A stretch of DNA of 64,000 nt from Hamadaea sp013361475 (GTDB taxonomy: Bacteria > Actinomycetota > Actinomycetes > Mycobacteriales > Micromonosporaceae). A program made the translations under genes and the position numbers. Below, one piece after another: positions 25,740 to 37,990 of this stretch. Under the pieces are notes generated by a model. The model was not told the DNA's origin. It saw nothing but the letters and a program-made list of their open reading frames with translations, and did not search any database. The stretch lies in contig NZ_JBFAHM010000006.1 in the NCBI RefSeq assembly GCF_040654195.1, positions 434,001 to 498,000 on the forward strand, written 5' to 3'. The stretch's first letter is position 1; the number at the start of each line of letters is the position of its first letter.

Positions 25740-26792
25740 TCAGGCGGACTGGCGCACCACGAGCGTGGGCTCGAAGACGACCGACGTCGTCCGCGCGGCG
25801 GGGTGCTCCAGGTGGAACATGAGCATCCGGGCCATCTCCGCCGTCATGTCCTCCACCGGCTGGCGTACGGTCGTCAGCGGCGGACGGCAGGACGACGCCG
25901 CACTGCTGTCGTCGAAGCCGACGACGGCCACGTCCTCCGGTACGCGTTTGCCCGCCTCGCGCAGCACGTGCACGGCTCCCTGCGCCATCACGTCGCTGGC
26001 CGCGTACACCCCGTCGAGTTTGGGATGTTTCTTGAGCAGGCGCAGCATGGCCTGCTCGCCGCCCTCCTGGGTGAACCCGCCCTCTTCGGCGGGCACGTCG
26101 GTGATCCCGTGGTCGGCCAGCGCGGCCCGGAACGCGGTCAGCCGGTCGTGGCCGGCCGGCATGTCGAGCGACCCGGCCACGGACACGACACGCTTGCAGC
26201 CGCGGCTCAACAGGTGCTCGGCGGCGAGTTTGGCCGCGCCGGCCTGGTCGACGTCCACGTAGTCGATGGCGGTCGGGGTGGACGGCCGTCCGAACAGGAC
26301 AGCCGGTGCCTTGGCCTCGGCGAGCTGGCGGGGCAGCGGATCCTGCGGATGCAGCGAGATGACCAGCGCGCCGTCGAGCTGGCCGCCGCGCAGATCGGCG
26401 ATCAGCTTCCGGCGGGCGGCCGCCGAGCCCACCAGCGTCAACGGCACGTGTACGCCCAACGGAGCGAGGACACTGAGCGCGCCGCCGAGCACCCGGCCGA
26501 AGAAGGGGTCGCCGAGGAACCGGCTGTAGAACGGATCGTCGGAGGCCCGGTTCTCCGCCTCGGAGACCACCAAGGCGACGACATCCGTCCGCCGCGTCAC
26601 CAGCGATCGGGCCGCCCGGTTGGGGACATAGCCCGTGGCGGCCACGGCGTCCCAGACGACCGTGTGCAGCGCCGGATCGACGTTGCGGGTGTTGTTGACG
26701 ACGCGCGAGACGGTGGCCCGGGACACGCCCGCCACCTTCGCGACGTCCTCCAGCGTCGGGGCGCGCCTCCCCGTGGGCTCTCCCAAGGCCAT
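25740..26792 (-). CDS. LacI family regulator of the predicted beta-glucan regulon
   Basis: 350 residues. The LacI HTH is canonical (LEDVAKVAGVSRATVSRVVN, then VPNRAARSLV in the hinge) and is followed by a periplasmic-binding-like sensor domain (VDVDQAGAAKLAAEHLLSRG, GVYAASDVMAQGAV). It resembles CelR/CebR-type regulators that sense short beta-glucosides. A perfect operator (26813-26826) overlaps the -35 region of its own promoter, and TATAAA lies six bases before ATG 26792, so a leaderless, self-repressed gene is predicted. An alternative ATG at 26828 would put the operator inside codons 1-5; I consider it less likely. Confidence 0.85.
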   Translation of the reverse strand: MALGEPTGRRAPTLEDVAKVAGVSRATVSRVVNNTRNVDPALHTVVWDAVAATGYVPNRAARSLVTRRTDVVALVVSEAENRASDDPFYSRFLGDPFFGRVLGGALSVLAPLGVHVPLTLVGSAAARRKLIADLRGGQLDGALVISLHPQDPLPRQLAEAKAPAVLFGRPSTPTAIDYVDVDQAGAAKLAAEHLLSRGCKRVVSVAGSLDMPAGHDRLTAFRAALADHGITDVPAEEGGFTQEGGEQAMLRLLKKHPKLDGVYAASDVMAQGAVHVLREAGKRVPEDVAVVGFDDSSAASSCRPPLTTVRQPVEDMTAEMARMLMFHLEHPAARTTSVVFEPTLVVRQSA

Positions 26793-26826
26793 GCGGCCTT
26801 TATAGCACGAGGGGAGAGCGCTCTCC
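26793..26826 (-). promoter_or_regulatory. lacI promoter with autoregulatory operator
   Basis: On the minus strand an extended -10 (TGCTATAAA; TATAAA at 26799-26804) is preceded at 17 bases by TGGAGA as a poor -35, which lies within GGAGAGCGCTCTCC (26813-26826). Repressor binding would therefore mask the -35. Confidence 0.65.
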
Positions 26827-26839
26827 ATTTCGTCCGCCG

Positions 26840-26916
26840 CATGATCATTGCGTCAGCCATGCTGTTGAATCGGGCAAAATGCCCGCGGAAACAGCATGGC
26901 TGACGCAATGATCATG
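26840..26916. repeat. 27-bp perfect hairpin (ATGATC-type, family 3)
   Basis: CATGATCATTGCGTCAGCC and the next eight bases pair perfectly with 26890-26916. The 23-base loop contains an inner CGGGC-AAAAT-GCCCG hairpin. It lies between lacI and the 3' end of the large glucanase gene, next to a second hairpin at 26921. Confidence 0.9.
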
Positions 26917-26920
26917 AAAG

Positions 26921-26950
26921 CGCGGGGCGCTCGGGCAGGAGCGCCCCGCG
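26921..26950 (-). terminator. terminator of the GH16/GH2-like gene
   Basis: CGCGGGGCGCTC and GAGCGCCCCGCG make a perfect 12-bp stem with loop GGGCAG, starting nine bases beyond the stop codon of the glucanase gene. Confidence 0.75.
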
Positions 26951-26958
26951 TACGGGAG

Positions 26959-30387
<3,429 letters not shown>

Positions 30388-30424
30388 GGGCGATCACCTG
30401 CCAAGGACGGGGGCAGCCGGAGTT

Positions 30425-30468
30425 GGAGAGCGCTCTCCGTTCGTACGCTCATGTTTCGCCCTTGTCAA
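30425..30468 (-). promoter_or_regulatory. promoter and operator of the GH16/GH2-like gene
   Basis: On the minus strand TTGACA (30463-30468), 17-base spacer, TACGAA (30440-30445), then the perfect operator GGAGAGCGCTCTCC (30425-30438) one base further, over the transcription start. Confidence 0.85.
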
Positions 30469-30488
30469 GCATCGATGTCTTGACAAGG
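30460..30488. promoter_or_regulatory. mirrored -35 elements of two divergent promoters
   Basis: CCTTGTCAAG and CTTGACAAGG form a perfect 10-bp inverted repeat with a 9-base spacer. Each arm contains TTGACA for one of the two divergent genes (GH16/GH2-like leftward, GH1 rightward), so the two promoters are arranged back to back. Confidence 0.7.
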
Positions 30489-30536
30489 CACCGGATCAGG
30501 CGGAATCCTCTGCTTCATGAATGGAGAGCGCTCTCC
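30480..30536 (+). promoter_or_regulatory. GH1 promoter and operator inside the first codons
   Basis: TTGACA (30480-30485), 17-base spacer, GAATCC (30503-30508, weak), then ATG at 30517 eight bases later. The operator GGAGAGCGCTCTCC (30523-30536) covers codons 3 to 7 of the GH1 gene. Centre-to-centre distance to the partner operator is 98 bp. Confidence 0.75.
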
Positions 30537-31923
30537 GGCATCTCTGGCCGGACTGGCGGAGCAATTCCCGGCCGGCTTCTGGTGGGGGGCCGCCACGGCT
30601 GCGTACCAGATCGAAGGGGCCGTCGCCGACGACGGGCGTACTCCGTCCATCTGGGACACCTTCTGCGCCCGGCCCGGCATCGTCGCGAACGGGCACACCG
30701 GCGAACGAGCCGCCGAGCACTACCACCGGTACGCCGGCGACGTCGCGCTCATGGCCGAGATCGGGCTGACCGCGTACCGGTTCTCGGTGTCCTGGCCGCG
30801 CGTCGTGGCGGACGGGATCGGCCCGGTGACCGAGGCCGGGCTCGCCTTCTACGACCGCCTCGTCGACGCGTTGTGCGAGCGCGGGATCATGCCCGTCGCC
30901 ACCCTCTACCACTGGGACCTGCCGCAGGCGCTGGAGGATCGCGGCGGCTGGCTCGAGCGGGACACCGCGTACCGGTTCGCCGAGTACGCCGAGGTCGTCG
31001 CGAACCGTCTCGGCGACCGCGTCGGCCTGTGGTGCACGCTCAACGAACCCTGGTGCTCGGCGTTCCTGGGCTACGGCTCGGGCGCGCACGCCCCTGGGCG
31101 GGCCGACGGCGCGGCTGCCTTCGCCGCCGTGCACCACCTGCTGCTCGGTCATGGTCTGGCCACCCAGGCGATTCGCGGAGCCGCTCCCGACTCCCGGATC
31201 TCTATAGCGCTCAACCAGGGGGCCGTCCGTGCGGTGTCCGGCGATCCAGCGGATCTCGATGCGGCACGCCGGATCGACGGGTTGCTCAATCGCGTCTTCA
31301 CCGACCCGGTACTGCGGTGTGCGTACCCCTTGGATGTGCTGGACGACACCGCGGCCGTGACGGACTGGCGGTTCGTGCGGGACGACGACCTGAAGGTGAT
31401 CGGTACGCCGATCGACCTGCTGGGCGTGAACTACTACCAGCCCGACCTCGTCGGAGCCGCCGCCGAGCCGGTCACCGGGCCCTGGCCGTTCCCCAGCGCG
31501 GAGCGGGTGGCGTTCCACAAGCCGCCGGGGCCGGTGACCGCGATGGACTGGACCGTCGACCCGAGCGGGCTCACGGAGATGCTCGTCCGCGTCACCCGCG
31601 AGTACGACGTGCCGATCGTGGTGACGGAGAACGGCGCCGCCTACGCCGACGAGCCGGCCGACGGCCGGGTCCAGGACGCCGAGCGGACCTCATACCTCCA
31701 GCGGCACATTTCCGCGTTGACCGAGGCGATGGCGGCGGGCGTAGACCTGCGGGGCTACTTCGTCTGGTCGCTGCTCGACAACTTCGAGTGGACGCTGGGC
31801 TACGGCAAGCGGTTCGGCCTCGTCCACGTGGACTACGCGACCCAGCGGCGGGTGCTGAAGGACAGCGCCCGGTGGTACGCCGATCTCCTCGCGCACCACC
31901 GGGCGACCGGTGCTCAGCAGTAG
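30517..31923 (+). CDS. GH1 beta-glucosidase
   Basis: 468 residues, the usual GH1 length, no signal peptide, so cytoplasmic. Signatures: FWWGAATAAYQIEG at the N-terminus, acid/base Glu in TLNEPW (near 177) and nucleophile Glu in VVTENGAAY (near 370). It should release glucose from imported beta-gluco-oligosaccharides. The gene has a perfect LacI-type operator within its codons 3-7 and probably a leaderless transcript. It overlaps the convergent HNH nuclease gene by ten bases. Confidence 0.92.
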   Translation: MNGERSPASLAGLAEQFPAGFWWGAATAAYQIEGAVADDGRTPSIWDTFCARPGIVANGHTGERAAEHYHRYAGDVALMAEIGLTAYRFSVSWPRVVADGIGPVTEAGLAFYDRLVDALCERGIMPVATLYHWDLPQALEDRGGWLERDTAYRFAEYAEVVANRLGDRVGLWCTLNEPWCSAFLGYGSGAHAPGRADGAAAFAAVHHLLLGHGLATQAIRGAAPDSRISIALNQGAVRAVSGDPADLDAARRIDGLLNRVFTDPVLRCAYPLDVLDDTAAVTDWRFVRDDDLKVIGTPIDLLGVNYYQPDLVGAAAEPVTGPWPFPSAERVAFHKPPGPVTAMDWTVDPSGLTEMLVRVTREYDVPIVVTENGAAYADEPADGRVQDAERTSYLQRHISALTEAMAAGVDLRGYFVWSLLDNFEWTLGYGKRFGLVHVDYATQRRVLKDSARWYADLLAHHRATGAQQ

Positions 31924-32543
31924 GTCAGCATCGTGCTCAGAGCGGACTTCTCGGTGCTGTCGACGGTGAGGTTGTAGTACCACTTCACCTGGATCCACGC
32001 CCGGACGTAGGTGCACCAGAACGAGGTGAGCGACGGCTTCCAGTGCGCCGGGTCCTGGTCGCCCTTCGCCTGGTTCACATTGTCGGTGACCGCCCACAGC
32101 TCGGGACCGCCGAGATCGTTGGCGTAGGTCTGGCGCTGGGCCGTCGTCCAGGCCCACGCGCCGGACCGCCACGCCTCCGCCAGCGGCACCATGTGGTCGA
32201 TGTCGATGTCGGCCGGATCGGTCCAGGTCGCGCCGTCGTAGGGGCTGTACCAGGAGCCCGCGGTCGGGTAGCAGCTGCTGTTGACGACGACACCGGTGCC
32301 GTCCCGCTTGAGCACCTGCTCCCGAGTGTTGCAGGAGCCGGTGATCGTAATCCAGTGCGGGAACAGATCCCGATCGTAGGTGGACTGGTGGGACTCGGCG
32401 GCCACGGTCAGCGCCGCGAGCCGGCTGACCGCGGTGGAGTACGACGGGATGTTGGGCGGGGTGGCGTTCGCGGGTGGCGCGGCCACGACCACGAGGACGA
32501 GGGCGACCGCCACACTCAGCGCGGTCTGAAGGGTTCTGCGCAC
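31914..32543 (-). CDS. secreted HNH endonuclease-like protein (DUF1524/GmrSD-type HNH)
   Basis: 209 residues from the GTG at 32541-32543, which has AGGAGA six bases upstream; a longer frame from 32615 lacks such support. The N-terminus is a Sec signal (RRTLQTALSVAVALVLVVV, ending ANA). The nuclease core reads DIDIDHMVPLAEAW and ends NVNQAKGDQDPAHW, the pattern of secreted actinobacterial HNH nucleases. Paired Cys residues (SCNTREQ, SSCYPTAG, FWCTYVRAW, LTYC) suggest disulfides. A role in extracellular DNA degradation is inferred. Confidence 0.85.
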   Translation of the reverse strand: MRRTLQTALSVAVALVLVVVAAPPANATPPNIPSYSTAVSRLAALTVAAESHQSTYDRDLFPHWITITGSCNTREQVLKRDGTGVVVNSSCYPTAGSWYSPYDGATWTDPADIDIDHMVPLAEAWRSGAWAWTTAQRQTYANDLGGPELWAVTDNVNQAKGDQDPAHWKPSLTSFWCTYVRAWIQVKWYYNLTVDSTEKSALSTMLTYC

Positions 32544-32974
32544 GAGGGTTCTCCTGCCTGTCCGCGTACGCGGCCGGGCGGGGGTCTCCGGCAGGGGCGC
32601 GACACACGGATGCATTGATTGTGCGGAATATATAGGTCTTGCGCATCCTGGGTGGGTGCGCTTTCCGGTGAACTGCTCGCCGCGCGATCATGAACTTACG
32701 GTCGTGATCGACCGGCGTGCCGCGTCCGCCGGATCCTGATCGACTCCGTAGGTCCCTGATCGACTTTCCATCGATGCGCCACAGCCCGATTGATCAGTCG
32801 TTCGGGCGACAGGACTGTCGCGCCCGTGTCACGGATCAGGCTTGCGCTGTGGTGGCCGCGTCACGTGGGCAGCCGTTCGAGCAGGTCGCCATAGGTGATC
32901 ACGGCGTTAGCGTCAACGAGCGGCGGCCCACCACATGGGAGTGAGGGGCCGCGACTCTCAGGAGGTATACCCCC
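32544..32974. other. 431-bp intergenic region
   Basis: It contains the upstream region of the HNH gene, a CGATCA-N14-TGATCG hairpin (32685-32710), a bulged 9-bp hairpin (32804-32825) and repeated TGATCGACT words around 32700-32765. No credible gene was found. Confidence 0.6.
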
Positions 32975-35971
32975 GTGAATCTCCAGCGCCAGGCGGCCCA
33001 CCGGCTCGCCGTGGGCGCGCTCGCCGTGGTCACGATGGCCGGTTTGACGGTCATTCTGAACGGCAGCGCCACCGCGGCCCCGGGCGGCGCCGCCGACACC
33101 GCCACGTACATCGTCCAGACGGCCGGCCAGCCGATCGCCACCTACGCCGGTGACCGGACCGGCTACAAGGCGACCAAGCCGGGCAAGGGCAAGAAGGTCG
33201 ACGCCCACTCCCCCGAGGCGAAGGCGTACGCCCAGCGGCTGACGAGCGACCACGACGCGACGCTGCGCACCGCCGGGATCAGCACGTCCCGCAAGGGGTA
33301 CGACTACCAGACCGTTTTCAACGGCTTCACGGCCCAGCTGACCAAGGCCGAGGCCGCTCGCCTCACCAAGACCCCGGGCGTGACCGGGTTGTGGGCGAAC
33401 GAGACCGTCCAGGTCGACACCGTCACCACACCGAGCTTCCTCGGCCTCACCGGTGACGACGGCGTATGGCAGAAGCAGTTCGGCGGAGTCGCCAACGCGG
33501 GCGAGGGCGTCATCGTCGGCGTCATCGACACCGGCATCTGGCCGGAGAACCCGGCGTTCGCGGCGCTGCCCGAGCCTCGGCCGGACGCGGCGACGATTGC
33601 CTCGAAGTGGCACGGCACCTGCGACGCCGGCACCACGGGCGCTCCCGTGACCTGCAACAACAAGCTGATCGGCGCACGATTCTTCCGGGGCGCCGGGCAG
33701 AGCTCGATCCAGCCGGTCGAGTTCTGGTCCCCGCGCGACTACGACGGCCACGGCTCGCACACCGCGTCCACGTCGGCTGGTAACAACAACGTCCCGGCCA
33801 GCATCAACGGAGCGGCGGTCGGCTCGATCAGCGGCATGGCCCCGGCGGCTCGCGTCGCGGCGTACAAGGCGCTCTGGGAGAACCCGCCGGGCTCGGCCTC
33901 CGAGGCGAGCGGCGCCGTCTCCGACCTCGTCGCGGCGATCAACGCGGCCGTGACCGACGGTGTCGACGTCATCAACTTCTCGATCTCGGGCTCGACGACT
34001 GCGCTCTTCTACCCGACCGAGGTCGCGTTCTTCAACGCGGCTGCGGCCGGCGTGTTCGTCGCCGCCTCGGCGGGCAACAACGGCCCGGGTGCGAGCACGG
34101 TCGCGCACATCGCGCCGTGGGTCGCCACCGTCGCCGCCAGCACCCACCCACGGGGCAACCAGAAGACGGTCGTCCTCGGCAACGGCGCCCGCTACACCGG
34201 CGTCGGCGTCGTGCCCGGCGCGGTCCCGACGTCGCCGCTGGTCGACTCGGCTGCCATCCCGGCCGCCGGGCGGACCGTCGCCGACGCCACGCTCTGCATG
34301 CCCGGATCGATCGACCCGGCCCAGGCGGCCGGGAAGATCGTCCTCTGCACCCGGGGCACCAACGCCCGGGTCGAGAAGAGCCAGGTGGTCAAGGACGCCG
34401 GCGGTGTCGGCATGGTGCTGGCCAACCCGGCGGGCACCACCGGACTGGTCGGCGACTTCCACTCCGTTCCGACGGTGCACCTCGAAGCCGCCTCGGGCGG
34501 TGACGCCGTCAAGGCGTACGCGGCGACGCCGGGCGCGACCGCGTCGCTCACCGAGACCGACACCACTCCGGTCGAGGCGCCGATGATGGCGGGCTTCTCC
34601 TCCGCCGGACCGTCCCTCGCGGGCGGCGGTGACCTGCTCAAGCCGGACATCACCGCACCCGGCGTCGACGTCATCGCGGCGATCTCGCCGGCCAAGGACG
34701 GCAACAACTTCAACGCCGAATCCGGCACCTCGATGTCGAGCCCGCACATCGCCGGTCTGGCCGCGCTCCTCAAGAGCGCGCACCCCGACTGGGACCCGAT
34801 GACGATCAAGTCGGCGCTCATGACCACCGCCGGGCAGACGACCAACTTCGGCAACCCGATCAAGGCGTCCGACGGCACCGTCGCCAACCCGCTGAACTAC
34901 GGCTCCGGGCACGTTCAGCCCGGTGCGGCGTTCAACCCCGGCCTGGTCTACGACTCAGGCCCGGTGGACTGGCTGGCGTACGCGTGCGCCATCGGCCAGG
35001 CGGCCAGCGTCGGCGTGGACTGCAGCACCCTGCCGGTGATCGACGCCAGCGACATGAACTACCCGTCGATCTCGGTCGGCGACCTCGTCGGCTCGCAGAC
35101 GATCACGCGTACGGTCACCAACATCACCGACCGCGACTCGAAGTACACGCCGACCGTCGTCGCCCCGGCCGGATTCACCGTCTCGGTGAGCCCGTCGGTG
35201 CTGAAGGTCGACGCCGGGCAGTCGGCCACCTACAAGGTGACGCTGACCCGGACCTCGGCCGCGCTGGGCGCCTGGGCGTTCGGCTCGATCACCTGGTACG
35301 ACAAGGCCACGGGTCACCGCGACCACATGGTCCGCAGCCCCATCGCGGTCCGGCCGGTCGCGTTCGCCTCGCCGACCGAGGTCACCGGCACCGGCTCCGC
35401 GGCGATCTCGGTGAAGGCCGGTTACACCGGTACGCTCACCGCGTCGCTGGCCGGCCTCGCTCCGGCGACGGTCACGAACTACCCGCTGACCACGAGCGGT
35501 CCCGCGTTCGTCTCCACCGCGCCGGCCGCGTCCTCGCGTACGGCGAAGGTGACGGTCACGGTGCCCGACGGTTCCATCGGCCGGTTCGGCACGTACGCGG
35601 CGGACTACTCCGCCACCACGGACATCGACGTCTACGCGTACAACGCCGGCACGAACAAGGTCGCCGGGCAGGCCGCCGACGGTGACTCCGAAGAGCTCAT
35701 CACACTCGGGCCGGGCACCTACGACGTCTACTACGACCTGTTCGCCGGTGACACGCTCACCACGATCAAGGGTCACGTCTTCCTGCTCGGCACGACCGCG
35801 ACGGGCAACGCCACGGTCAGCCCGGCCAGCACCGCGGTGACCACCGGGCAGTCGCTCTCGGTGACCGTCACCGGCAGCGGCCTCACATCCGGCCTGCGGT
35901 ACCTGGGCCGGGTCACCCTCACCGACGGCACGTCCACGCTCGCGCGGCCGTTCGTCACCATCACCGGCTGA
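32975..35971 (+). CDS. secreted subtilisin-like serine protease (S8) with PA and Fn3-like domains
   Basis: 998 residues from a GTG with AGGAGGT nine bases upstream. Signal peptide (1-35), an I9-type propeptide (about 45-150, FNGFTAQLTKAEAARL), and the S8 domain with catalytic Asp in GVIDTGIW, His in DGHGSHTAST, oxyanion Asn in ASAGNNGPG and Ser in SGTSMSSPHIAG. A PA domain (LCMPGSIDPAQAAGKIVLC) is inserted before the Ser block, and a fibronectin-like domain (TITRTVTNITDRDSKY) follows. This matches the large extracellular proteases of actinomycetes that feed on protein. A perfect 16-bp hairpin terminates it. Confidence 0.92.
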   Translation: MNLQRQAAHRLAVGALAVVTMAGLTVILNGSATAAPGGAADTATYIVQTAGQPIATYAGDRTGYKATKPGKGKKVDAHSPEAKAYAQRLTSDHDATLRTAGISTSRKGYDYQTVFNGFTAQLTKAEAARLTKTPGVTGLWANETVQVDTVTTPSFLGLTGDDGVWQKQFGGVANAGEGVIVGVIDTGIWPENPAFAALPEPRPDAATIASKWHGTCDAGTTGAPVTCNNKLIGARFFRGAGQSSIQPVEFWSPRDYDGHGSHTASTSAGNNNVPASINGAAVGSISGMAPAARVAAYKALWENPPGSASEASGAVSDLVAAINAAVTDGVDVINFSISGSTTALFYPTEVAFFNAAAAGVFVAASAGNNGPGASTVAHIAPWVATVAASTHPRGNQKTVVLGNGARYTGVGVVPGAVPTSPLVDSAAIPAAGRTVADATLCMPGSIDPAQAAGKIVLCTRGTNARVEKSQVVKDAGGVGMVLANPAGTTGLVGDFHSVPTVHLEAASGGDAVKAYAATPGATASLTETDTTPVEAPMMAGFSSAGPSLAGGGDLLKPDITAPGVDVIAAISPAKDGNNFNAESGTSMSSPHIAGLAALLKSAHPDWDPMTIKSALMTTAGQTTNFGNPIKASDGTVANPLNYGSGHVQPGAAFNPGLVYDSGPVDWLAYACAIGQAASVGVDCSTLPVIDASDMNYPSISVGDLVGSQTITRTVTNITDRDSKYTPTVVAPAGFTVSVSPSVLKVDAGQSATYKVTLTRTSAALGAWAFGSITWYDKATGHRDHMVRSPIAVRPVAFASPTEVTGTGSAAISVKAGYTGTLTASLAGLAPATVTNYPLTTSGPAFVSTAPAASSRTAKVTVTVPDGSIGRFGTYAADYSATTDIDVYAYNAGTNKVAGQAADGDSEELITLGPGTYDVYYDLFAGDTLTTIKGHVFLLGTTATGNATVSPASTAVTTGQSLSVTVTGSGLTSGLRYLGRVTLTDGTSTLARPFVTITG

Positions 35972-35986
35972 TTCCTCAACCCCATC

Positions 35987-36023
35987 GGAGCGGCCCGCGA
36001 GGTTCTTCCTCGCGGGCCGCTCC
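35987..36023 (+). terminator. terminator of the S8 protease gene
   Basis: GGAGCGGCCCGCGAGG and its exact complement form a perfect 16-bp stem with loop TTCTT, 15 bases after the stop, followed by TCTTCGCCC. Confidence 0.85.
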
Positions 36024-36053
36024 TCTTCGCCCAGCACGCTGCGGTGGTGGGCT

Positions 36054-36189
36054 TCCGTTGATCGCGGCGGACCATGATCAACGGAGGACTTGTGGGCTAT
36101 GGCCCCGCGAAACCTCCGCTCATCACGGCGGACCATGATCATGGTCAATTCTGCGTTGCCATCGCGACATGGAGATGACCATGATCATG
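36054..36189. repeat. cluster of ATGATC-type hairpins and a 20-bp direct repeat (family 3)
   Basis: TCCGTTGATC pairs with GATCAACGGA (36054-36085). ATCGCGGCGGACCATGATCA (36061-36080) recurs at 36122-36141 with one mismatch. CATGATCATGGTCA (36134-36147) pairs with TGACCATGATCATG (36176-36189). The cluster lies between the convergent protease and reductase genes. Confidence 0.85.
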
Positions 36190-36229
36190 AAATCTGGCCG
36201 GATGCGCCTCGCGAACCGTGGCCGGCGAG

Positions 36230-36823
36230 TCACTTGCGGACCTGGTACCGCAGGTGCGTGACCCGGTCGCCGGGAACGATCGACACTGGACCGTCGAGCA
36301 GCACCGGAGCCGTCCCGAGGTGCTCGAAGAACGGCGTACCACTGCCCAGCAGGACCGGGACCAGGTCGACCCAGACCTCGTCGAGCAGCCCGGCGTCCAG
36401 GCATTGGCGCGCGATGGTCCCGCCGTTGACCCCGACCACGCGGTCCCCCGCGATCTCGGCCGCCTTGGCCACCGCGGCCTCGATGCCTTCGGTGACGAAG
36501 ACGAAGTTCTCGTCGGCCGGCGCCCAGCCCTCGGGGACGCTGTGGGTGAGGACGACGACCGTCCGGTCCAGCGGATGACGCCCACCCCAGCCCTTGACCA
36601 GGTCGAACAACCGGCGGCCCACGACAAGTGAGCCGGTCTGCGCCACGTACGCGGTGAGATAGTCGGCGCTCGCCCGGCTGAGCTTGAAGGTCATGTCCGA
36701 GGCGGTCGGCACCTCGACGTCCCCGTTGAAGTACCACTCGAAGAGGTGATCGAAGCCGCTCTCGCCCGGACCGGCGATGTAGCCGTCGAGGGACATGCTC
36801 GCGCCGGTGTAAACCTTGCTCAT
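36230..36823 (-). CDS. dihydrofolate reductase family (RibD C-terminal-like) protein
   Basis: 197 residues. Family blocks: VYTGASMSLDGYIAGPGES, SLVVGRRLFDLVKGWGG, VVVLTHSVPEGW and VGVNGGTIARQCLDAGLLDE. These proteins bind NADPH; a specific substrate is not known for this branch. GAAGGAG precedes the ATG and TATAAG lies further upstream as a -10. It is monocistronic. Confidence 0.85.
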   Translation of the reverse strand: MSKVYTGASMSLDGYIAGPGESGFDHLFEWYFNGDVEVPTASDMTFKLSRASADYLTAYVAQTGSLVVGRRLFDLVKGWGGRHPLDRTVVVLTHSVPEGWAPADENFVFVTEGIEAAVAKAAEIAGDRVVGVNGGTIARQCLDAGLLDEVWVDLVPVLLGSGTPFFEHLGTAPVLLDGPVSIVPGDRVTHLRYQVRK

Positions 36824-37042
36824 CTCAATGCTCCTTCGGTGTCACGGTGCTTATACCCATGCGTCGGACGGCGCCCGCCGGAAACGACACCCGCGCCAGA
36901 CTTTTTCCCGGGTACGCCTCGCCAGGCGGCAGGCCCCGTCCACCAGGAGTCAGGGACACCGGAACCGGGTGGCAGGGCGCCGCCGCCGAGTCGAGCCGCG
37001 AACCGCCGGAATCGGCGACTCCCCGCGTACGCCGCTGGTCCT

Positions 37043-37074
37043 AGCATCGGCGCATGCAGATGGGCTGGGCATGA
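37043..37074 (+). promoter_or_regulatory. -10 element and six-codon leader ORF coupled to the next gene
   Basis: TAGCAT (37042-37047) lies six bases before an ATG at 37054 that starts a six-codon ORF (MQMGWA, stop TGA at 37072-37074). That stop overlaps the ATG of the following gene (ATGA). A leaderless leader peptide with termination-reinitiation is suggested. Confidence 0.35.
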
Positions 37075-37958
37075 CCGCGCCCGCCGGCTCACCCTGGCGA
37101 TTCAACGCGCCGCCGGGCTGGCCGGTGCCGCCCTCGGGCTGGACGCCGCCGCCCGGGTGGAAGCCGGACCCCTCGTGGCCGCCCGCACCCGCCGGCTGGA
37201 CGTTCTGGATCCCGGCGCAGCGAGCCCCGCTGGCCGCGGCACCACCGATCCCGCAGACCCCGGTCGCCGCACCCCAGATCCGCCAAGCGCCGGTCGCCGC
37301 GCCCCAGAGTCCGCAAGCCCAGGTTGCCGTCGCGCCGCAGATCCGCCAAGCCCCGCCGGCCGTCGTGTACACGCCCACCACCTACGCCTCACCGCGCAAA
37401 TCAGGGCTCAGTACCGCCGTCAAGATCCTCGCCGGGTTCATCTCGCTGGTCGCCGCGCTGGCCTCGATCTGGTTCGGCTACCGGGCACTACCGGAGAAGT
37501 ACACCGCCGAGCAATGGCGGCAGAAGGCGTTGGCGACCTGCGAACGGGACTTCGCCGACGTCCGGTTCTCCATCAACGGCGTACTGCTCAAGGTCGCCGC
37601 GGCGATGGCGACGCTGCCGCCGCCAGGTCAGGTGGACCAGGGGATGACCGAGGCGGGCAACGCCCTCAGCGACCTGGCGAAGGCGCTGCGGCGGTTCAGC
37701 GCCGACCTTCGGGAGATCAAGGTGCCCGACGACTTGCCGCGGACGGACCTGGACGCGTACCTGACGGTGACCGGTCAGCTCACCGGAGGCATCGAGCAGA
37801 TGGCCGATCTCCTGGTGCAGTACCAGATCGGCAACGCCACGCCCGAGATGATGCAGCAGACCATGACCACGATGAACACGATGTCGCAGACGACGATCCC
37901 CCAATGGGGGAAGGCCGCGCAGCGACTCGGTCTGGATACCTGCGTGCCAACCTCTTGA
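37071..37958 (+). CDS. hypothetical membrane protein with Pro/Trp-rich N-terminus
   Basis: 295 residues from the ATG at 37071. Residues 1-45 carry PPGW-type repeats (NAPPGWPVPPSGW, TPPPGWKPDPSW, PPAPAGW), as in actinobacterial proteins with short PGW modules. A Pro/Gln/Ala linker follows, then one membrane helix (ILAGFISLVAALASIWFGY, about 120-138) and an extracellular helical domain of about 150 residues with two Cys (ATCERDF and DTCVPTS). No family is recognised for that domain. It probably sits with the C-terminus outside. Confidence 0.6.
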   Translation: MTAPAGSPWRFNAPPGWPVPPSGWTPPPGWKPDPSWPPAPAGWTFWIPAQRAPLAAAPPIPQTPVAAPQIRQAPVAAPQSPQAQVAVAPQIRQAPPAVVYTPTTYASPRKSGLSTAVKILAGFISLVAALASIWFGYRALPEKYTAEQWRQKALATCERDFADVRFSINGVLLKVAAAMATLPPPGQVDQGMTEAGNALSDLAKALRRFSADLREIKVPDDLPRTDLDAYLTVTGQLTGGIEQMADLLVQYQIGNATPEMMQQTMTTMNTMSQTTIPQWGKAAQRLGLDTCVPTS

Positions 37959-37990
37959 CCAATGGTCGGCAATAATCTTCAATGTGTCTC

